A DNA stretch of 64,000 bases from Govania unica (GCF_027920805.1 NZ_JANWOI010000002.1:186001-250000), one strand, 5' to 3'; positions 9,385 to 20,161 are shown, counted from the stretch's first letter. Program-made: numbers and translations. The notes: generated by a model from the sequence alone, not told the origin.

Positions 9385-9765
9385 GGCAATCGGCACCGGG
9401 CGCGCGTTTTCGTCGATGCGGACGAATACGAACATGCCTTCGGTAACCAGAATTTCGTCCACGAGGCCGCTCCGCATGACCTTGACTTCCACATGCACGG
9501 TCAGCGAGGTGCGGCCGGTTTTCACGATATTGGTATAGACCGAGAACAGGTCGTTCACGAGCACGGGATGGTGGAATTTCATGCCTTCGATGGCGACGGT
9601 GGCGACGCTGCCCCCAGCACGCTGATGGGCGGCAAGACCGCCCGCGATATCCATCTGCGACAGAATCCAGCCGCCGAAAATATGCCCGTTATAATTGATG
9701 TCCGAAGGCTTCGGAATCGTGCGGATCGTGAGCTGCGGGCCGGTTCCGGGAAATGAAGAGGTCAT
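9367..9765 (-). CDS. Acyl-CoA thioesterase, YciA-like hot-dog fold
   Basis: 132 residues with an AAAGG ribosome site. The motif NYNGHIFGGWILSQMD is the hot-dog helix with the active-site Asp of YciA/BFIT-type thioesterases; VATVAIEGMKFHHPV and VKVMRSG follow in the expected strands. Such enzymes hydrolyse short to medium acyl-CoAs in the cytoplasm. Stand-alone gene, convergent with the TauE-like gene. Confidence 0.92.
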   Translation of the reverse strand: MTSSFPGTGPQLTIRTIPKPSDINYNGHIFGGWILSQMDIAGGLAAHQRAGGSVATVAIEGMKFHHPVLVNDLFSVYTNIVKTGRTSLTVHVEVKVMRSGLVDEILVTEGMFVFVRIDENARPVPIASAPAP

Positions 9766-9866
9766 ACTGTACCTTTTTGAAACGTTGTCGGCATCAGCCT
9801 AACAGACGATTTTCCTTTGTTCTTCAGCAGTTTCTGCATGTCCGTCATTCGCGAATGGCTGTCCCG

Positions 9867-10826
9867 TCAGCCCGGGACTTGTCCGGCGAGGATCTGTGCG
9901 TATTTTTCAGGGTCGATATTACCGCCCGACACAACGCAGACGATCACTTTGGCGTCGACCTTGCCGGTGAGTGCCGCGGCGAGCGCACCGCCGCCAGCCC
10001 CCTCGGCCATGACATGGTTTTTGACGGCGAGGAGCCGGATCGCCTCGGCAACTCCGGCCACCGTACTCGTAACGCTGCCCTTGATGACCTCACGTACAAG
10101 AGGCCACATTTCGGGCAGCACGGCGGCCGCGCCCATGCCGTCGATGAAGCTTGGGTGATGGGGCACACGGGTCGGCTCGTTGGCGGCGAAGGCGGCGCGC
10201 ACCGGCTCGGCGGCTTCGGATTCGGCTACAAGGACCCGGGCGGCGGGCAAAACATGCCGCAGCGCCGAGGCGATGCCGACCGCGAGCCCGCCACCACCGA
10301 ACGGCACCAGCACAACTTCGGCCTCAGGGCAGTCTTCGGCGATCTCAAGCCCGATGGTGGCGTTGCCGGTCAGGACCGTCTGTTCGGCCACGGGATGGAC
10401 GAAATGGCCGCGCTGGCCCGGCAGTTCCCGCGTCGCCAGCACATGCCACCAATCGCCAAGCGGCATCGGGAGAATGCGCGCGCCGAGGGCCTCCATGGCG
10501 TTGATCTTGTTGCGAGCGGCGTTTTCCGGCACCACCACGGTGGCGGCGACCCCAAGTTCACGCGCCGCATAGGCGACACCCTGGCCAAAATTCCCGGCGC
10601 TGGTGGTGAGCACGCCCTCCGCGAGATCCGCCGCCGACAGCGATAGCAATGCATTCAATCCGGCGCGGATTTTGAACGAGCCGAACGGTTGCAGGCATTC
10701 CAATTTGAGGTAAATGCGCTGCCCCCCGCTGTCGCCATAAAAGGGCACAAGCGGCGTGCGCAGAACACGGCCGTTGAGACGCGCGCGGGCGGCTTCGATT
10801 TCGGGCAGGGAGGGCAGATAGAGCAT
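9867..10826 (-). CDS. PLP-dependent threonine/serine dehydratase family protein (paralogue 1)
   Basis: 319 residues from the ATG at 10826 (AGGAAAG 9 bases upstream); the reading frame extends further but without a better site. This is a fold-type II PLP enzyme. The PLP lysine is Lys52 in GSFKIR, the cofactor loop is TSAGNFGQG, and the phosphate-binding loop is FGGGGLAVG. There is no C-terminal ACT domain, so it is of the catabolic, serine racemase or hydroxyaspartate dehydratase type rather than biosynthetic IlvA. It is divergent from a second member (10972-11952). Exact substrate unknown. Confidence 0.85.
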   Translation of the reverse strand: MLYLPSLPEIEAARARLNGRVLRTPLVPFYGDSGGQRIYLKLECLQPFGSFKIRAGLNALLSLSAADLAEGVLTTSAGNFGQGVAYAARELGVAATVVVPENAARNKINAMEALGARILPMPLGDWWHVLATRELPGQRGHFVHPVAEQTVLTGNATIGLEIAEDCPEAEVVLVPFGGGGLAVGIASALRHVLPAARVLVAESEAAEPVRAAFAANEPTRVPHHPSFIDGMGAAAVLPEMWPLVREVIKGSVTSTVAGVAEAIRLLAVKNHVMAEGAGGGALAAALTGKVDAKVIVCVVSGGNIDPEKYAQILAGQVPG

Positions 10827-10971
10827 GGATAATCTTTCCTGAAAGCCGAAGGAACAGGGGCTTAGCATGGCACATAATCAGCACTCTCCGCATCACAATA
10901 AAGCGTCATCGACAGCGGTCGGGGGACAGGATAGGGTCCGGAAATCCAGCCGGATCAAACAAGGACCAGTC

Positions 10972-11952
10972 ATGAGTTTCGTGCCCAGCTTTTCTGATAT
11001 CGAGTCCGCCGTCGACATCATCAAGGACGTTGTGATTGAAACTCCGCTAGTGGAATCCGCCGAGCTGAACGCCCGTATGGGTGGCCGCATTCTGCTCAAG
11101 GCGGAAAATCTTCAGCGCACCGGCTCGTTCAAATTTCGTGGTGCTTATTATCGTCTGGCCTTGATGACAGCGGCCGAACGCGCGGCGGGCGTGGTCGCCT
11201 GTTCATCGGGCAATCATGCCCAAGGGGTCGCGGCGGCGGCGGCGATCCTTGGCATTCCGGCGGTCATCGTCATGCCGGCGGATGCGCCGCGCATCAAGAT
11301 CGACAACACCCGCGCGTACGGCGCCGAGGTTGTGACCTTCGATCGCCTGACCGAAAACCGTGAAGAGATCGCCGGTCGCATCGCCGCTGAACGTGGCAGT
11401 CTGTTCGTACCGCCTTATGACGATCCCCATGTGATCGTCGGGCAGGGCACAGCCGGGCTTGAACTGATGCGGCAGGCGGCGGCACAGAATGCGAGCCCTG
11501 ACAGCATCCTGGTCTGTTGCAGCGGTGGCGGGCTTGCGGCAGGCACGGCGCTGGCGGCTCAGGGGATCGACCCGGATGTATCGATCTATGTGGCCGAGCC
11601 GCAGGGCTTCGACGACACCGGGCGCTCCTTGCGGGCCGGGGAGCGGCTGCGCAATCCGGCGCTTGGTGGATCGATCTGTGATGCCCTCATGGCGCCCATG
11701 CCGGGGGCGGTGACCTTTCCCATCAATCGCCATGTGATTGCAGGCGGCGTCGCGGTCAGCGACGACGAAGTCCGCACGGCCATGCGCTATGCCTTCGGGA
11801 CTTTGAAACTTGTGCTTGAGCCCGGGGGAGCCGCAGCCTTCGCCGCAGTGCTCGCGGGGCGGGTCGAAACCCGTGATCGCACCATCGGGGTGGTTCTATC
11901 CGGCGGCAACGTCGACCCCGGTCTCTACGCGGCCATCCTAGCCGGAATGTAA
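10972..11952 (+). CDS. PLP-dependent threonine dehydratase family protein (paralogue 2)
   Basis: 326 residues from the ATG at 10972 behind AAGGA; the upstream in-frame start at 10867 would overlap the promoter region. PLP lysine is Lys54 in TGSFKFRG; the SSGNHAQG and CSGGGLAAG loops are canonical for threonine dehydratase/serine racemase. It lacks an ACT regulatory domain. It resembles catabolic TdcB-type enzymes more closely than its divergent neighbour, whose loop reads SAGNFGQG. Confidence 0.88.
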   Translation: MSFVPSFSDIESAVDIIKDVVIETPLVESAELNARMGGRILLKAENLQRTGSFKFRGAYYRLALMTAAERAAGVVACSSGNHAQGVAAAAAILGIPAVIVMPADAPRIKIDNTRAYGAEVVTFDRLTENREEIAGRIAAERGSLFVPPYDDPHVIVGQGTAGLELMRQAAAQNASPDSILVCCSGGGLAAGTALAAQGIDPDVSIYVAEPQGFDDTGRSLRAGERLRNPALGGSICDALMAPMPGAVTFPINRHVIAGGVAVSDDEVRTAMRYAFGTLKLVLEPGGAAAFAAVLAGRVETRDRTIGVVLSGGNVDPGLYAAILAGM

Positions 11953-11961
11953 CCGCCCCAA

Positions 11962-12150
11962 ATCGTTATGCGAGCGAACCAACGGGAGCGCGGCAATCCA
12001 GTCTCTTTGTCTCAGGTCAGACAGCCTGGATCGCCACGGCGCTTTCAGCGCCTCGCGATGACGGTGGGGGCTATCTCTTTCATTGTCATTGCGAGCGACC
12101 ACAGGGAGCGCGGCAATCCAGACTCTCCGGCGAGCGTCTCTGGATCGCGA
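11962..12150. repeat. Two intergenic palindromic repeat copies
   Basis: Two related units lie head to tail between the dehydratase and the glutamate dehydrogenase. Each carries GGGAGCGCGGCAATCCAG (11983-12002 and 12104-12123), followed by a complementary TGGATCGC arm. They belong to the extragenic palindromic repeats seen elsewhere in this window. No coding signal in them. Confidence 0.7.
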
Positions 12151-12161
12151 CGGGTGATGTG

Positions 12162-12191
12162 AAAAGGGGGCTCTTGTGAGCCCCCTTTTTC
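12162..12191. terminator. Bidirectional terminator
   Basis: A perfect 12-bp stem, AAAAGGGGGCTC and its complement, with a TTGT loop, has T-runs on both sides. It closes the minus-strand glutamate dehydrogenase transcript and could also stop read-through from the dehydratase. Confidence 0.9.
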
Positions 12192-12196
12192 TTGGA

Positions 12197-13465
12197 TTAC
12201 ATGGTGAAGAATGGCTGTGTGCCATGGGCCTCTATGGCGTTGGAGAGCCGGGCCAGGGCGTGGACATAGGCGGCACTGCGGACAGAGATCTTCTGTTCCT
12301 GAGCCCGTTTCCAGATGGCTGCGCCTTCGGCATCCATGATGGTCTTGAGGCGGCTGTGGACCTCTTCGACCGACCAGTAATAGCCCTGACGGTTCTGCAC
12401 CCATTCGAAATAGGACACCGTGACGCCACCTGCATTGGCCAGGATATCCGGCAGAATGATGACATTCTTTTCGGCCAGGATTTCGTCAGCCTCAGGGGTG
12501 ATCGGACCGTTCGCGAGTTCAAGCACGATGCGGGCCTTGATGCCGTGGGCGTTGTCCTTGTGGATCAGATCCTCCATGGCGGCGGGCACCAGCAGGTCGC
12601 AATCGACGGCGATCACGTCGTTCGCGTCGATCGCCCGCACGTCACCGGTGCCTGCAAGGGTGGTCACCGAACGACCATGCTCTTTGGCTTTGAGGAGGGC
12701 ATTCACATCGAGACCGCTGTCGCTGGCGATGGCGCCCTGCGAATCCGAGACGGCGACGATTTTGTAGCCATCATCGTCAAGCAGACGGGCGATATGCTGA
12801 CCAGCGTTGCCAAAGCCCTGGATGGCGACTCGTGAGCCCCGCTTCAGGCCGAGTTCCTGTTCGAGATGGCGCACAAGGTAATAGCCGCCGCGCGCGGTGG
12901 CATCGTCCCGGCCGAGCGATCCGCCAAGCGCGATCGGCTTGCCGGTGATGACTGCCGGAGTCGATTGACCGACGATTGATGAATATTCGTCGGCCATCCA
13001 GCCCATGATCATGGAATTGGTATAGACGTCGGGTGCCGGGATATCGCGGTCGGGACCGATGATGCGGGCAAAAGCTTGGATATAGCTGCGCGACAGCCGC
13101 TCAAGCTCGGCTTTCGACAGTTCATGCGAATTGACGCGCACAGCCCCCTTGCCGCCGCCATAGGGCAGATTCATCACGGCGCATTTGAAGGTCATCCAGA
13201 AGGCGAGGGTTTCGACCTCATCGGCCGAGCTTTCCGGATGGAAGCGGATGCCGCCCTTGGTCGGGCCGCGGGTATCGTCGTAACGGCAGCGCCAGGCCAT
13301 GAAGGACTTGCGCGAGCCGTCGTCCATTCGCACCATCAGGCGCACTTGGGTCGTTTCCCGTGGATATTGCAGCTTTTCCAGCACGTCGTGATGGATATTC
13401 AGATGTTTTGCTGCTTCATCCAGACGCACAAGCGCCTGCTGAAGCATGGATTTTCCTGATGTCAT
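12197..13465 (-). CDS. Glu/Leu/Phe/Val dehydrogenase (glutamate dehydrogenase)
   Basis: 422 residues, the usual size of the small hexameric glutamate dehydrogenases that interconvert glutamate with 2-oxoglutarate and ammonia. The glutamate/catalytic lysines are in KGGIRFHP (Lys70), TFK (Lys94) and PYGGGKGAV (Lys106). The NAD(P) domain starts with GFGNAGQH. AAGGG lies 9 bases before the ATG. Cofactor choice cannot be told. It is monocistronic, ending at a strong terminator. Confidence 0.94.
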   Translation of the reverse strand: MTSGKSMLQQALVRLDEAAKHLNIHHDVLEKLQYPRETTQVRLMVRMDDGSRKSFMAWRCRYDDTRGPTKGGIRFHPESSADEVETLAFWMTFKCAVMNLPYGGGKGAVRVNSHELSKAELERLSRSYIQAFARIIGPDRDIPAPDVYTNSMIMGWMADEYSSIVGQSTPAVITGKPIALGGSLGRDDATARGGYYLVRHLEQELGLKRGSRVAIQGFGNAGQHIARLLDDDGYKIVAVSDSQGAIASDSGLDVNALLKAKEHGRSVTTLAGTGDVRAIDANDVIAVDCDLLVPAAMEDLIHKDNAHGIKARIVLELANGPITPEADEILAEKNVIILPDILANAGGVTVSYFEWVQNRQGYYWSVEEVHSRLKTIMDAEGAAIWKRAQEQKISVRSAAYVHALARLSNAIEAHGTQPFFTM

Positions 13466-13725
13466 TCTCTACACCCTTGGTTCGTTTTTTAACGTTTCTT
13501 TGGCCCTCTCCGAGGACAGATGGAGACCTGCCGTTCAGGGGACGTGCAGAACATAATCCAAAAGGAGGGCAATTCTCCACCTTTCTCTGTCATTTCGGAC
13601 GGGGGAAATAGCGTTTTGGATGATTTGCGGTATTTGTGCCGGCTCGCCATACTGTAATTGCACAGGTAGTCTGTTCTCTTAAGACAGATTCTGTCGGGCC
13701 GTTGTCATAAAGGGAGTCGTTGATC

Positions 13726-14121
13726 ATGTCAGACGTTTCGTTCGAAGCCGTCACCCGGGAAATCCGCCGCCGGTCGGATAATTTCGCCAGTTTCTTCCGG
13801 GCCGGGGACGCCGCCGGTCTGGTTGCTGATTACTATGTGGATGAGCCGCAGATGTCCGCTCCGGACATGCCGCTTCTGACCTCACGCGCGGCCATTACGG
13901 GGCTGTTTGAGGAGCTGATGAAGGGTTTCTCGGCCTGCGACCTCACACAGCATGATGTACGTGTTTCGGGCGAACGGGCCTATGAACTCGGCATTGCCAT
14001 CGTCACCCCGAAGGATGCCAGCGCGCCAAAGGTGGATTGCCGCTATGTCATCGTCTGGCGCAAGGCTGCGGACGGTTGGCGGGTCGAGCTTGATTTCTTC
14101 GCTTTCGGCAAGCTGATCTGA
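13726..14121 (+). CDS. NTF2-like (SnoaL/DUF4440) protein
   Basis: 131 residues from the ATG at 13726, with AGGGAG 9 bases upstream. The pattern of an N-terminal helix (REIRRRSDNFASFFRAGD), a DYYVDEPQMSAPDMP strand, a helix AITGLFEELMKGF and closing strands (YVIVWRKAADGWRVELDFF) is that of the DUF4440/SnoaL fold. It has no signal peptide. The function is unknown. Confidence 0.7.
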   Translation: MSDVSFEAVTREIRRRSDNFASFFRAGDAAGLVADYYVDEPQMSAPDMPLLTSRAAITGLFEELMKGFSACDLTQHDVRVSGERAYELGIAIVTPKDASAPKVDCRYVIVWRKAADGWRVELDFFAFGKLI

Positions 14122-14136
14122 GTTTAGGGGTTCTGC

Positions 14137-14164
14137 GGGCACAGAGTGATTCGACTTTGTGCCC
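14137..14164 (+). terminator. Possible terminator hairpin after the NTF2-like gene
   Basis: GGGCACAGAG (14137-14146) pairs with CTTTGTGCCC (14155-14164) with one G-T pair and an 8-base loop. No T-run follows, so it could be a Rho-type stop or simple structure. Confidence 0.4.
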
Positions 14165-14325
14165 GATGCTGAGACAAACATATCCCGGCGACATATCTGT
14201 GCACAGGATCTCAACTGAACCAGTCGCAAAGGGTGACTGTAGCCTGTTTATGGCAGACTTATACAGGTTCCCCCCGGAGGGGAAATATTCACTCAACTAA
14301 CCTATTGGGATATCTCTCGCGATTT

Positions 14326-14401
<76 letters not shown>

Positions 14402-14420
14402 ACTCAATCGCGAGGGCCTC

Positions 14421-14449
14421 CGTATAACAAACCTCTTACATGCTGTCGA
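14421..14449 (-). promoter_or_regulatory. Putative promoter of tRNA-Lys
   Basis: On the minus strand TCGACA (14444-14449) and TATACG (14421-14426) are 17 bases apart, placing transcription start about a dozen bases before the tRNA. Confidence 0.55.
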
Positions 14450-14480
14450 TAGGGAACTGTCGGATTTCATAAAGTCTTTT

Positions 14481-15629
14481 TCAGGCAAAGGGTCCGCCGC
14501 GCGGAATGATGGTGTTTCGGTGCAGCACGGCCGAGAGAACCAGACCAAAGCCCACAAGCAAGGTGAGCATGGCTGAACCGCCGTAGGATATGAGCGGCAG
14601 CGGCACGCCAACCACGGGCACAAGGCCCATGACCATGGCCATGTTGATAAAGACATACAGGAAAAAGGTGAAAATGATGCCCGACGCCAGCAGGCGGCCG
14701 AAGTGGCTTTTGATGCTGAGCGCGGCCAGCATGCTATAGCCGATCAGGGCCACATACAGCAGGAGCAGCGCCAGTGCCCCGACTAGGCCGAGTTCCTCGG
14801 ACAGCATGGTGAAGATGAAGTCGGTCTGCTTTTCCGGCAGAAAGTTCAACTGGGCCTGGGTGCCAAGCATGAAGCCCTTGCCAAAGGTGCCGCCTGAGCC
14901 GAGGGCGATTTTCGATTGCATGATGTGATAGCCGGAGCCAAGCGGGTCGCGCTCGGGATCGAGGAAGGTCAGAATCCGGTCTTTCTGATAATCGCGCAGG
15001 AATCGCCAGGCAATGGGCACGCAGGCAACGGCACTGCCGATGGCCGACAGAAAAATCCACATCCGCACACCGGCGAGGAACATGACCGCCGCCCCGGTGG
15101 CCGTGAGCAGCATAGCGGTGCCAAGATCCGGCTGTTTCATGACCAGCGCCACCGGCACAAAGATGAGGGCGAGGGGAATGAACAGGCTTTTGACGCGGGC
15201 GGCGTCGCTTGTGGTCAGGCCGTGGTAATAGCGGGCAAGCACCAGCACCAGAGCGATTTTCATGATTTCCGACGGTTGCAGCCGAATGGGACCGATATCG
15301 AGCCAGCGTTGCGCGCCCATGCCGATCTCACCGGCGATTTCCACCGCTACCAGCAATAACAGGGTGACGAAATAAAGCGGGTAGGCGATGGCCATCCAAT
15401 AGCGCAAGTTGACAATGGCGATGGCGATCATGATCACGGTGCCAATGACAAAGCGCATGATCTGGCGGTCCGCCCAGGGGTCGAGATGGCCGCCCGCCAC
15501 AGAAAACAGCACGGCAAAGCCATAGGTGGCAATGACCGTGATGAGGCCAATGATGATCCAGTTGAGGTCGCGAATTTTCGCGTGCCAGCTCCGATCCTGA
15601 CCTTTGAGTTCTACCGCGACGTCCGGCAT
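14481..15629 (-). CDS. rodA: Rod-shape peptidoglycan glycosyltransferase RodA
   Basis: 382 residues, an inner-membrane SEDS-family enzyme with about ten helices that polymerises lipid II during elongation, in complex with PBP2. Visible family motifs are GAQRWLDIGPIRLQPSEIMKI, KQPDLGTAM and the C-terminal GVPLPLISYGGSAM. GAGGAAG precedes the ATG by 8 bases. It is the last gene of mreB-mreC-mreD-mrdA-rodA; the mrdA stop lies 20 bp upstream. Confidence 0.97.
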   Translation of the reverse strand: MPDVAVELKGQDRSWHAKIRDLNWIIIGLITVIATYGFAVLFSVAGGHLDPWADRQIMRFVIGTVIMIAIAIVNLRYWMAIAYPLYFVTLLLLVAVEIAGEIGMGAQRWLDIGPIRLQPSEIMKIALVLVLARYYHGLTTSDAARVKSLFIPLALIFVPVALVMKQPDLGTAMLLTATGAAVMFLAGVRMWIFLSAIGSAVACVPIAWRFLRDYQKDRILTFLDPERDPLGSGYHIMQSKIALGSGGTFGKGFMLGTQAQLNFLPEKQTDFIFTMLSEELGLVGALALLLLYVALIGYSMLAALSIKSHFGRLLASGIIFTFFLYVFINMAMVMGLVPVVGVPLPLISYGGSAMLTLLVGFGLVLSAVLHRNTIIPRGGPFA

Positions 15630-15649
15630 GGTTCGGCTTCCTCAGATCT

Positions 15650-17524
15650 CTAGATAGTGGGGTCCCGGGGGGGCATCTGGCGGGCGCTCGGCAACACTGC
15701 GGGACGTCCGGAATCAAGTTGCATGGCTTTCAACAGGACGTCACGGGCAATGGGCCCGGCCACCTTCGATCCGCCACCGCCATGCTCGACAACAACAGAC
15801 ACCGCATAGCGCGGGGAGACGGTCGGCGCAAAACCGACGAACAGGGCATGGTCGCGTTCGATCCAGGGTTTGTCTTCATTCTTGCGGATGCCGGACGCCC
15901 GTTCCTCGGTGCTGATGCGGCGTACCTGAGCCGTGCCGGTCTTGCCGGCCATGGAATAGCCGGGCTCGGTGATGCGGGCGCCGTAAGCGGTGGCGCCGGG
16001 ACGATTGGAGACGTCGATCATGCCTTGGCGGACCGCCGCGAAATTGACCGGCGATATGGCGAGTTCCGGAGCCTCGGTCTGGGCGTCGATCAGGGAGCGC
16101 ACAAGGCGCGGATTGACGGCGCGGCCACCGGCGAGGCGGGCGGTCATGACGGCAAGCTGCAAGGGGGTCGTCAGCACATAGCCTTGCCCGATCCCGGCCA
16201 CCAGCGTCTCGCCTCTGAGCCAGCCGGCACGGTAGCGTTTCTTCTTCCAGGCGATGGTCGGCATGAGTCCTTCACGCTCGTGCGGCAGGCCGATGTTATG
16301 TCGGGTGCCCAAGCCAAAGCGTTTGCCCATTTCGGCAATCTTGTCGATGCCGACACGTTCGGCGATGTCATAGAAATAGATGTCGCAGGAATGGCAGATG
16401 GCATCGACGAGATTGAGCGTGCCGTGGCCCTGCTTGCGCCAGCAATGGAAAATATGATTGCCAAGGAAGCGCTTGCCGGTGCAGGTGGCACGAAAATCCG
16501 GGGTGATGATTCCGGCTTCAAGGGCCGCGAGGGCGGTGATCATCTTGAAGGTGGAGCCGGGCGGATAGGTGCCGCCAATGGGCTTGTTGACGAGCGGGTG
16601 GCGCTCATCATTCAACAACATGTTCCAGGCCGCCTGCCGGATCCCGACGTTGAAGTCATTCGGATCATAAGCAGGCATGGAGGCGTAAGCCAGAATATCG
16701 CCATTGGTCACATCCATGACCACGACTGAGGCGCTTTCGGTGGCGATGCGTTCGGCGGCGAATTTCTGCAGTTCGAGATCGAGGGTCAGCTGAAGATCGC
16801 GGCCGGGGGTCGATTCGTCGCGGTCCAGTTCCCGAATGATGCGGCCATAGGCATTGACCTCGACCTTGGTGTCGCCGGGAAATCCGCGCAGTTCCTTGTC
16901 ATAGGCGTGCTCGATGCCGTTTTTGCCGATCTTGAAGCCGGGGGTGTGCATCAAGGGGTCGCGGCCCGCTTCTTCCTCGTTCGGGGTGCCCACATAGCCG
17001 AGCACATGGGCGAGCCGGGCCCCATAGGGATAAAAGCGCGTGGTGCCCACATCGGGCTGAATGCCCGGCAGGTCGGGGAATTCCATATTGAGCTTGGCGA
17101 AATTGTCCCAGCTCAGATTGCCGGCGATGGTCACCGGCATGAAGGAGCGTTGCTTCTTGACGGTTTCCTCGATACGGGCGCGATCATCGAGCGTCAGCGG
17201 CAGAATGCGCGAAATGGCGTTCAGCGTGACATCGATATTCTCGGTCTGTTCGGGAATGAGAAAGGCGCGGTAATCGGCGCGGTTCGCCGCCATGACCTGT
17301 CCGAAACGGTCAGTGATGCGGCCGCGCGGCGGTGCGAGCAGCCGGACGCTGATGCGGTTTTCGTCCGACAGCATCTGATATTTCTTATTTTCAACCACCT
17401 GAAGGTGATAGAGCCGGGCGACCAGGGTCGACAACAATGCCCCTTGAATGCCGCCCAACAGCAGCGCACGGCGCGTAAAGACCTTGTAGCGGTCCGGCCG
17501 AACGCGTTTGCGTCCTACCATCAT
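15650..17524 (-). CDS. mrdA: Penicillin-binding protein 2 (transpeptidase)
   Basis: 624 residues from the ATG at 17524, whose first base is the last base of the mreD stop (TGATG), so translation is probably coupled. Elongation-specific class B PBP: one N-terminal membrane helix (about 20-40), dimerisation domain with PPRGRITDR, then the transpeptidase domain with Ser324-x-x-Lys327 (STFK), an SCD motif and Lys528-Thr-Gly. It cross-links peptidoglycan with RodA in the periplasm. Confidence 0.97.
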   Translation of the reverse strand: MMVGRKRVRPDRYKVFTRRALLLGGIQGALLSTLVARLYHLQVVENKKYQMLSDENRISVRLLAPPRGRITDRFGQVMAANRADYRAFLIPEQTENIDVTLNAISRILPLTLDDRARIEETVKKQRSFMPVTIAGNLSWDNFAKLNMEFPDLPGIQPDVGTTRFYPYGARLAHVLGYVGTPNEEEAGRDPLMHTPGFKIGKNGIEHAYDKELRGFPGDTKVEVNAYGRIIRELDRDESTPGRDLQLTLDLELQKFAAERIATESASVVVMDVTNGDILAYASMPAYDPNDFNVGIRQAAWNMLLNDERHPLVNKPIGGTYPPGSTFKMITALAALEAGIITPDFRATCTGKRFLGNHIFHCWRKQGHGTLNLVDAICHSCDIYFYDIAERVGIDKIAEMGKRFGLGTRHNIGLPHEREGLMPTIAWKKKRYRAGWLRGETLVAGIGQGYVLTTPLQLAVMTARLAGGRAVNPRLVRSLIDAQTEAPELAISPVNFAAVRQGMIDVSNRPGATAYGARITEPGYSMAGKTGTAQVRRISTEERASGIRKNEDKPWIERDHALFVGFAPTVSPRYAVSVVVEHGGGGSKVAGPIARDVLLKAMQLDSGRPAVLPSARQMPPRDPTI

Positions 17525-18030
17525 CAATCAAGCACTCGTCTTTGAAATCGCCCAAGCCCGAGCGCCACCAAAGGGTAAGCGGCCACCGTCATGAGCGTTT
17601 GTACAGCAGTTGTCGTCGGATCTATGCTGCCCCGGGTCAACATCGAGACGATGGCCCAGTTCACAGCACCATAACCGACCGCGACAATCACAAATCCCCA
17701 CCAGCTTACCACGAACATGCGGCCGGTGAATATGCGTCGCTGACTGTTGGTGAAGCGTGCCGCCGCGATCAGCGCCAGCGACATGCAACCAATCAGCCCG
17801 CCATTCAGCAGATCATACATCAGACCCAACAGGAACAGCACCGAATTGGGCATCAATTGGGGACGGTTGATCATCCAGTAGAAGGCAGCAGCCAACAGCA
17901 AATTCGGCATCAACAGATCGCCGTAAGCAATCCCAAGCGGCACGAAGGTCAGAAGCCCAAGCCCGAGGCACCACAGAAAGGGCGTGATGCCGCGCAGGGT
18001 GAGTTCGGTGTAATGACCGAGGGGGATCAT
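17524..18030 (-). CDS. mreD: Rod shape-determining protein MreD
   Basis: 168 residues, five or so membrane helices with little sequence signature. Identity rests on size, hydrophobicity, weak family features (RPQLMPNSVLFLLGLMYDLLNGGLIG) and position. Its ATG overlaps the mreC stop by 4 bases (ATGA), and its stop overlaps the mrdA start. It connects MreB/MreC with the elongasome in the inner membrane. Confidence 0.93.
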   Translation of the reverse strand: MIPLGHYTELTLRGITPFLWCLGLGLLTFVPLGIAYGDLLMPNLLLAAAFYWMINRPQLMPNSVLFLLGLMYDLLNGGLIGCMSLALIAAARFTNSQRRIFTGRMFVVSWWGFVIVAVGYGAVNWAIVSMLTRGSIDPTTTAVQTLMTVAAYPLVALGLGRFQRRVLD

Positions 18031-19049
18031 TCAAAACCCCTGTTCGGAACACTTTCGGGCGGCGGCGTGGCGTCTTCTTCATCGGGCTCGGGCGCCGCCG
18101 GTTGCGTGGCGGGGGCCGGTGCGGTGGTGGGCGCTGCTGCCGGTGTGGCCGGCTTCGGTTGCGCCGCCGGGGCCGCAGGGCCGCTGTCGAGCACTTCGGC
18201 GGCGACCGGCGCAGGCGGCGGCGTATATTTATAGATCCGCACTGTATCAAGGCGGCTGTAATCGGTGGTCAGCGCCACACGCGGCGGCGCGCCCTGGGGC
18301 AGAGCCGAAATGCGGCCGATCGGGACATCGGGCGGAAACACGCCGCCATGGCCGGTGGTGACGATCCAGTCGCCCACATTGAAGGTGACGCCGCCCGGAA
18401 TGAAGATGAGCGATGGCGTGCCGCTGTTGTCTCCAGCGAGGATCGCGTTCACTTCGGATGGGAGAACCTTGACCGGAACCCGGCTGTTCAAGTCGGTCAG
18501 AAGGAGCACGCGGGACGTGGACTTGCCGACGGAAATGATTCGTCCGACCAGTCCGGTCTGATCGAGAACGGTGTTGTTATGGTCGATGCCTTCGGTTTTT
18601 CCGGCATCGATGATGACACTGCGGACAAAATTGCTGCTGCTCTGGCCGACTACATTGGCGCTTGCCACAGGGGCGGCGGTGATGGTTTTGAGCCCGAGCA
18701 GGCCACGCAGGCGCTCGTTTTCAGCGGTCAGCCGCTCGGCGGCCACATGCCAGGCCTTGAGCCGGTTGTTGTCTTCGGTGAGCCGCGCATTTTCGCGATG
18801 GAGGAAAATGATATTTTCGGTCCAGCTGACCACATTGGCGGTGATTTTCGCCGGGAAACGCAGGACATTCAGGGCCGGGGCGGCGGTGTCCTCGGCGACG
18901 CTGCGGCTGTGATCGAACAGCGACGGATCGGCGCGGCTCGCAATCAGCACCACGGCTCCGAGCAACATGAAAAAGGCAAAAGAAAACCGCGCGCCAAGTC
19001 CTTTGAAGGACTTGGCGAAGCGGGCGCCTTTGGTTCCGGGCGACTTCAA
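18027..19049 (-). CDS. mreC: Rod shape-determining protein MreC
   Basis: 340 residues. A short basic N-terminus and one membrane helix (about 22-42) are followed by a coiled coil (about 75-120: ENARLTEDNNRLK and so on) and the beta-barrel periplasmic domain with DQTGLVGRI and LLTDLNSRVPV. The last 60 residues are a low-complexity Pro/Ala tail, common in alphaproteobacterial MreC. Lies 50 bp after mreB. Confidence 0.96.
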   Translation of the reverse strand: MKSPGTKGARFAKSFKGLGARFSFAFFMLLGAVVLIASRADPSLFDHSRSVAEDTAAPALNVLRFPAKITANVVSWTENIIFLHRENARLTEDNNRLKAWHVAAERLTAENERLRGLLGLKTITAAPVASANVVGQSSSNFVRSVIIDAGKTEGIDHNNTVLDQTGLVGRIISVGKSTSRVLLLTDLNSRVPVKVLPSEVNAILAGDNSGTPSLIFIPGGVTFNVGDWIVTTGHGGVFPPDVPIGRISALPQGAPPRVALTTDYSRLDTVRIYKYTPPPAPVAAEVLDSGPAAPAAQPKPATPAAAPTTAPAPATQPAAPEPDEEDATPPPESVPNRGFE

Positions 19050-19099
19050 CGCTTGTGTTCCCCTTGTGTCACCACATATGCACCGCGGTGACCTGCGTT

Positions 19100-20161
<1,062 letters not shown>

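Noticed and set aside
9753-10646. 297-codon open frame on the plus strand
   Set aside because: Antisense to PLP dehydratase paralogue 1, which has the catalytic Lys and cofactor loops.
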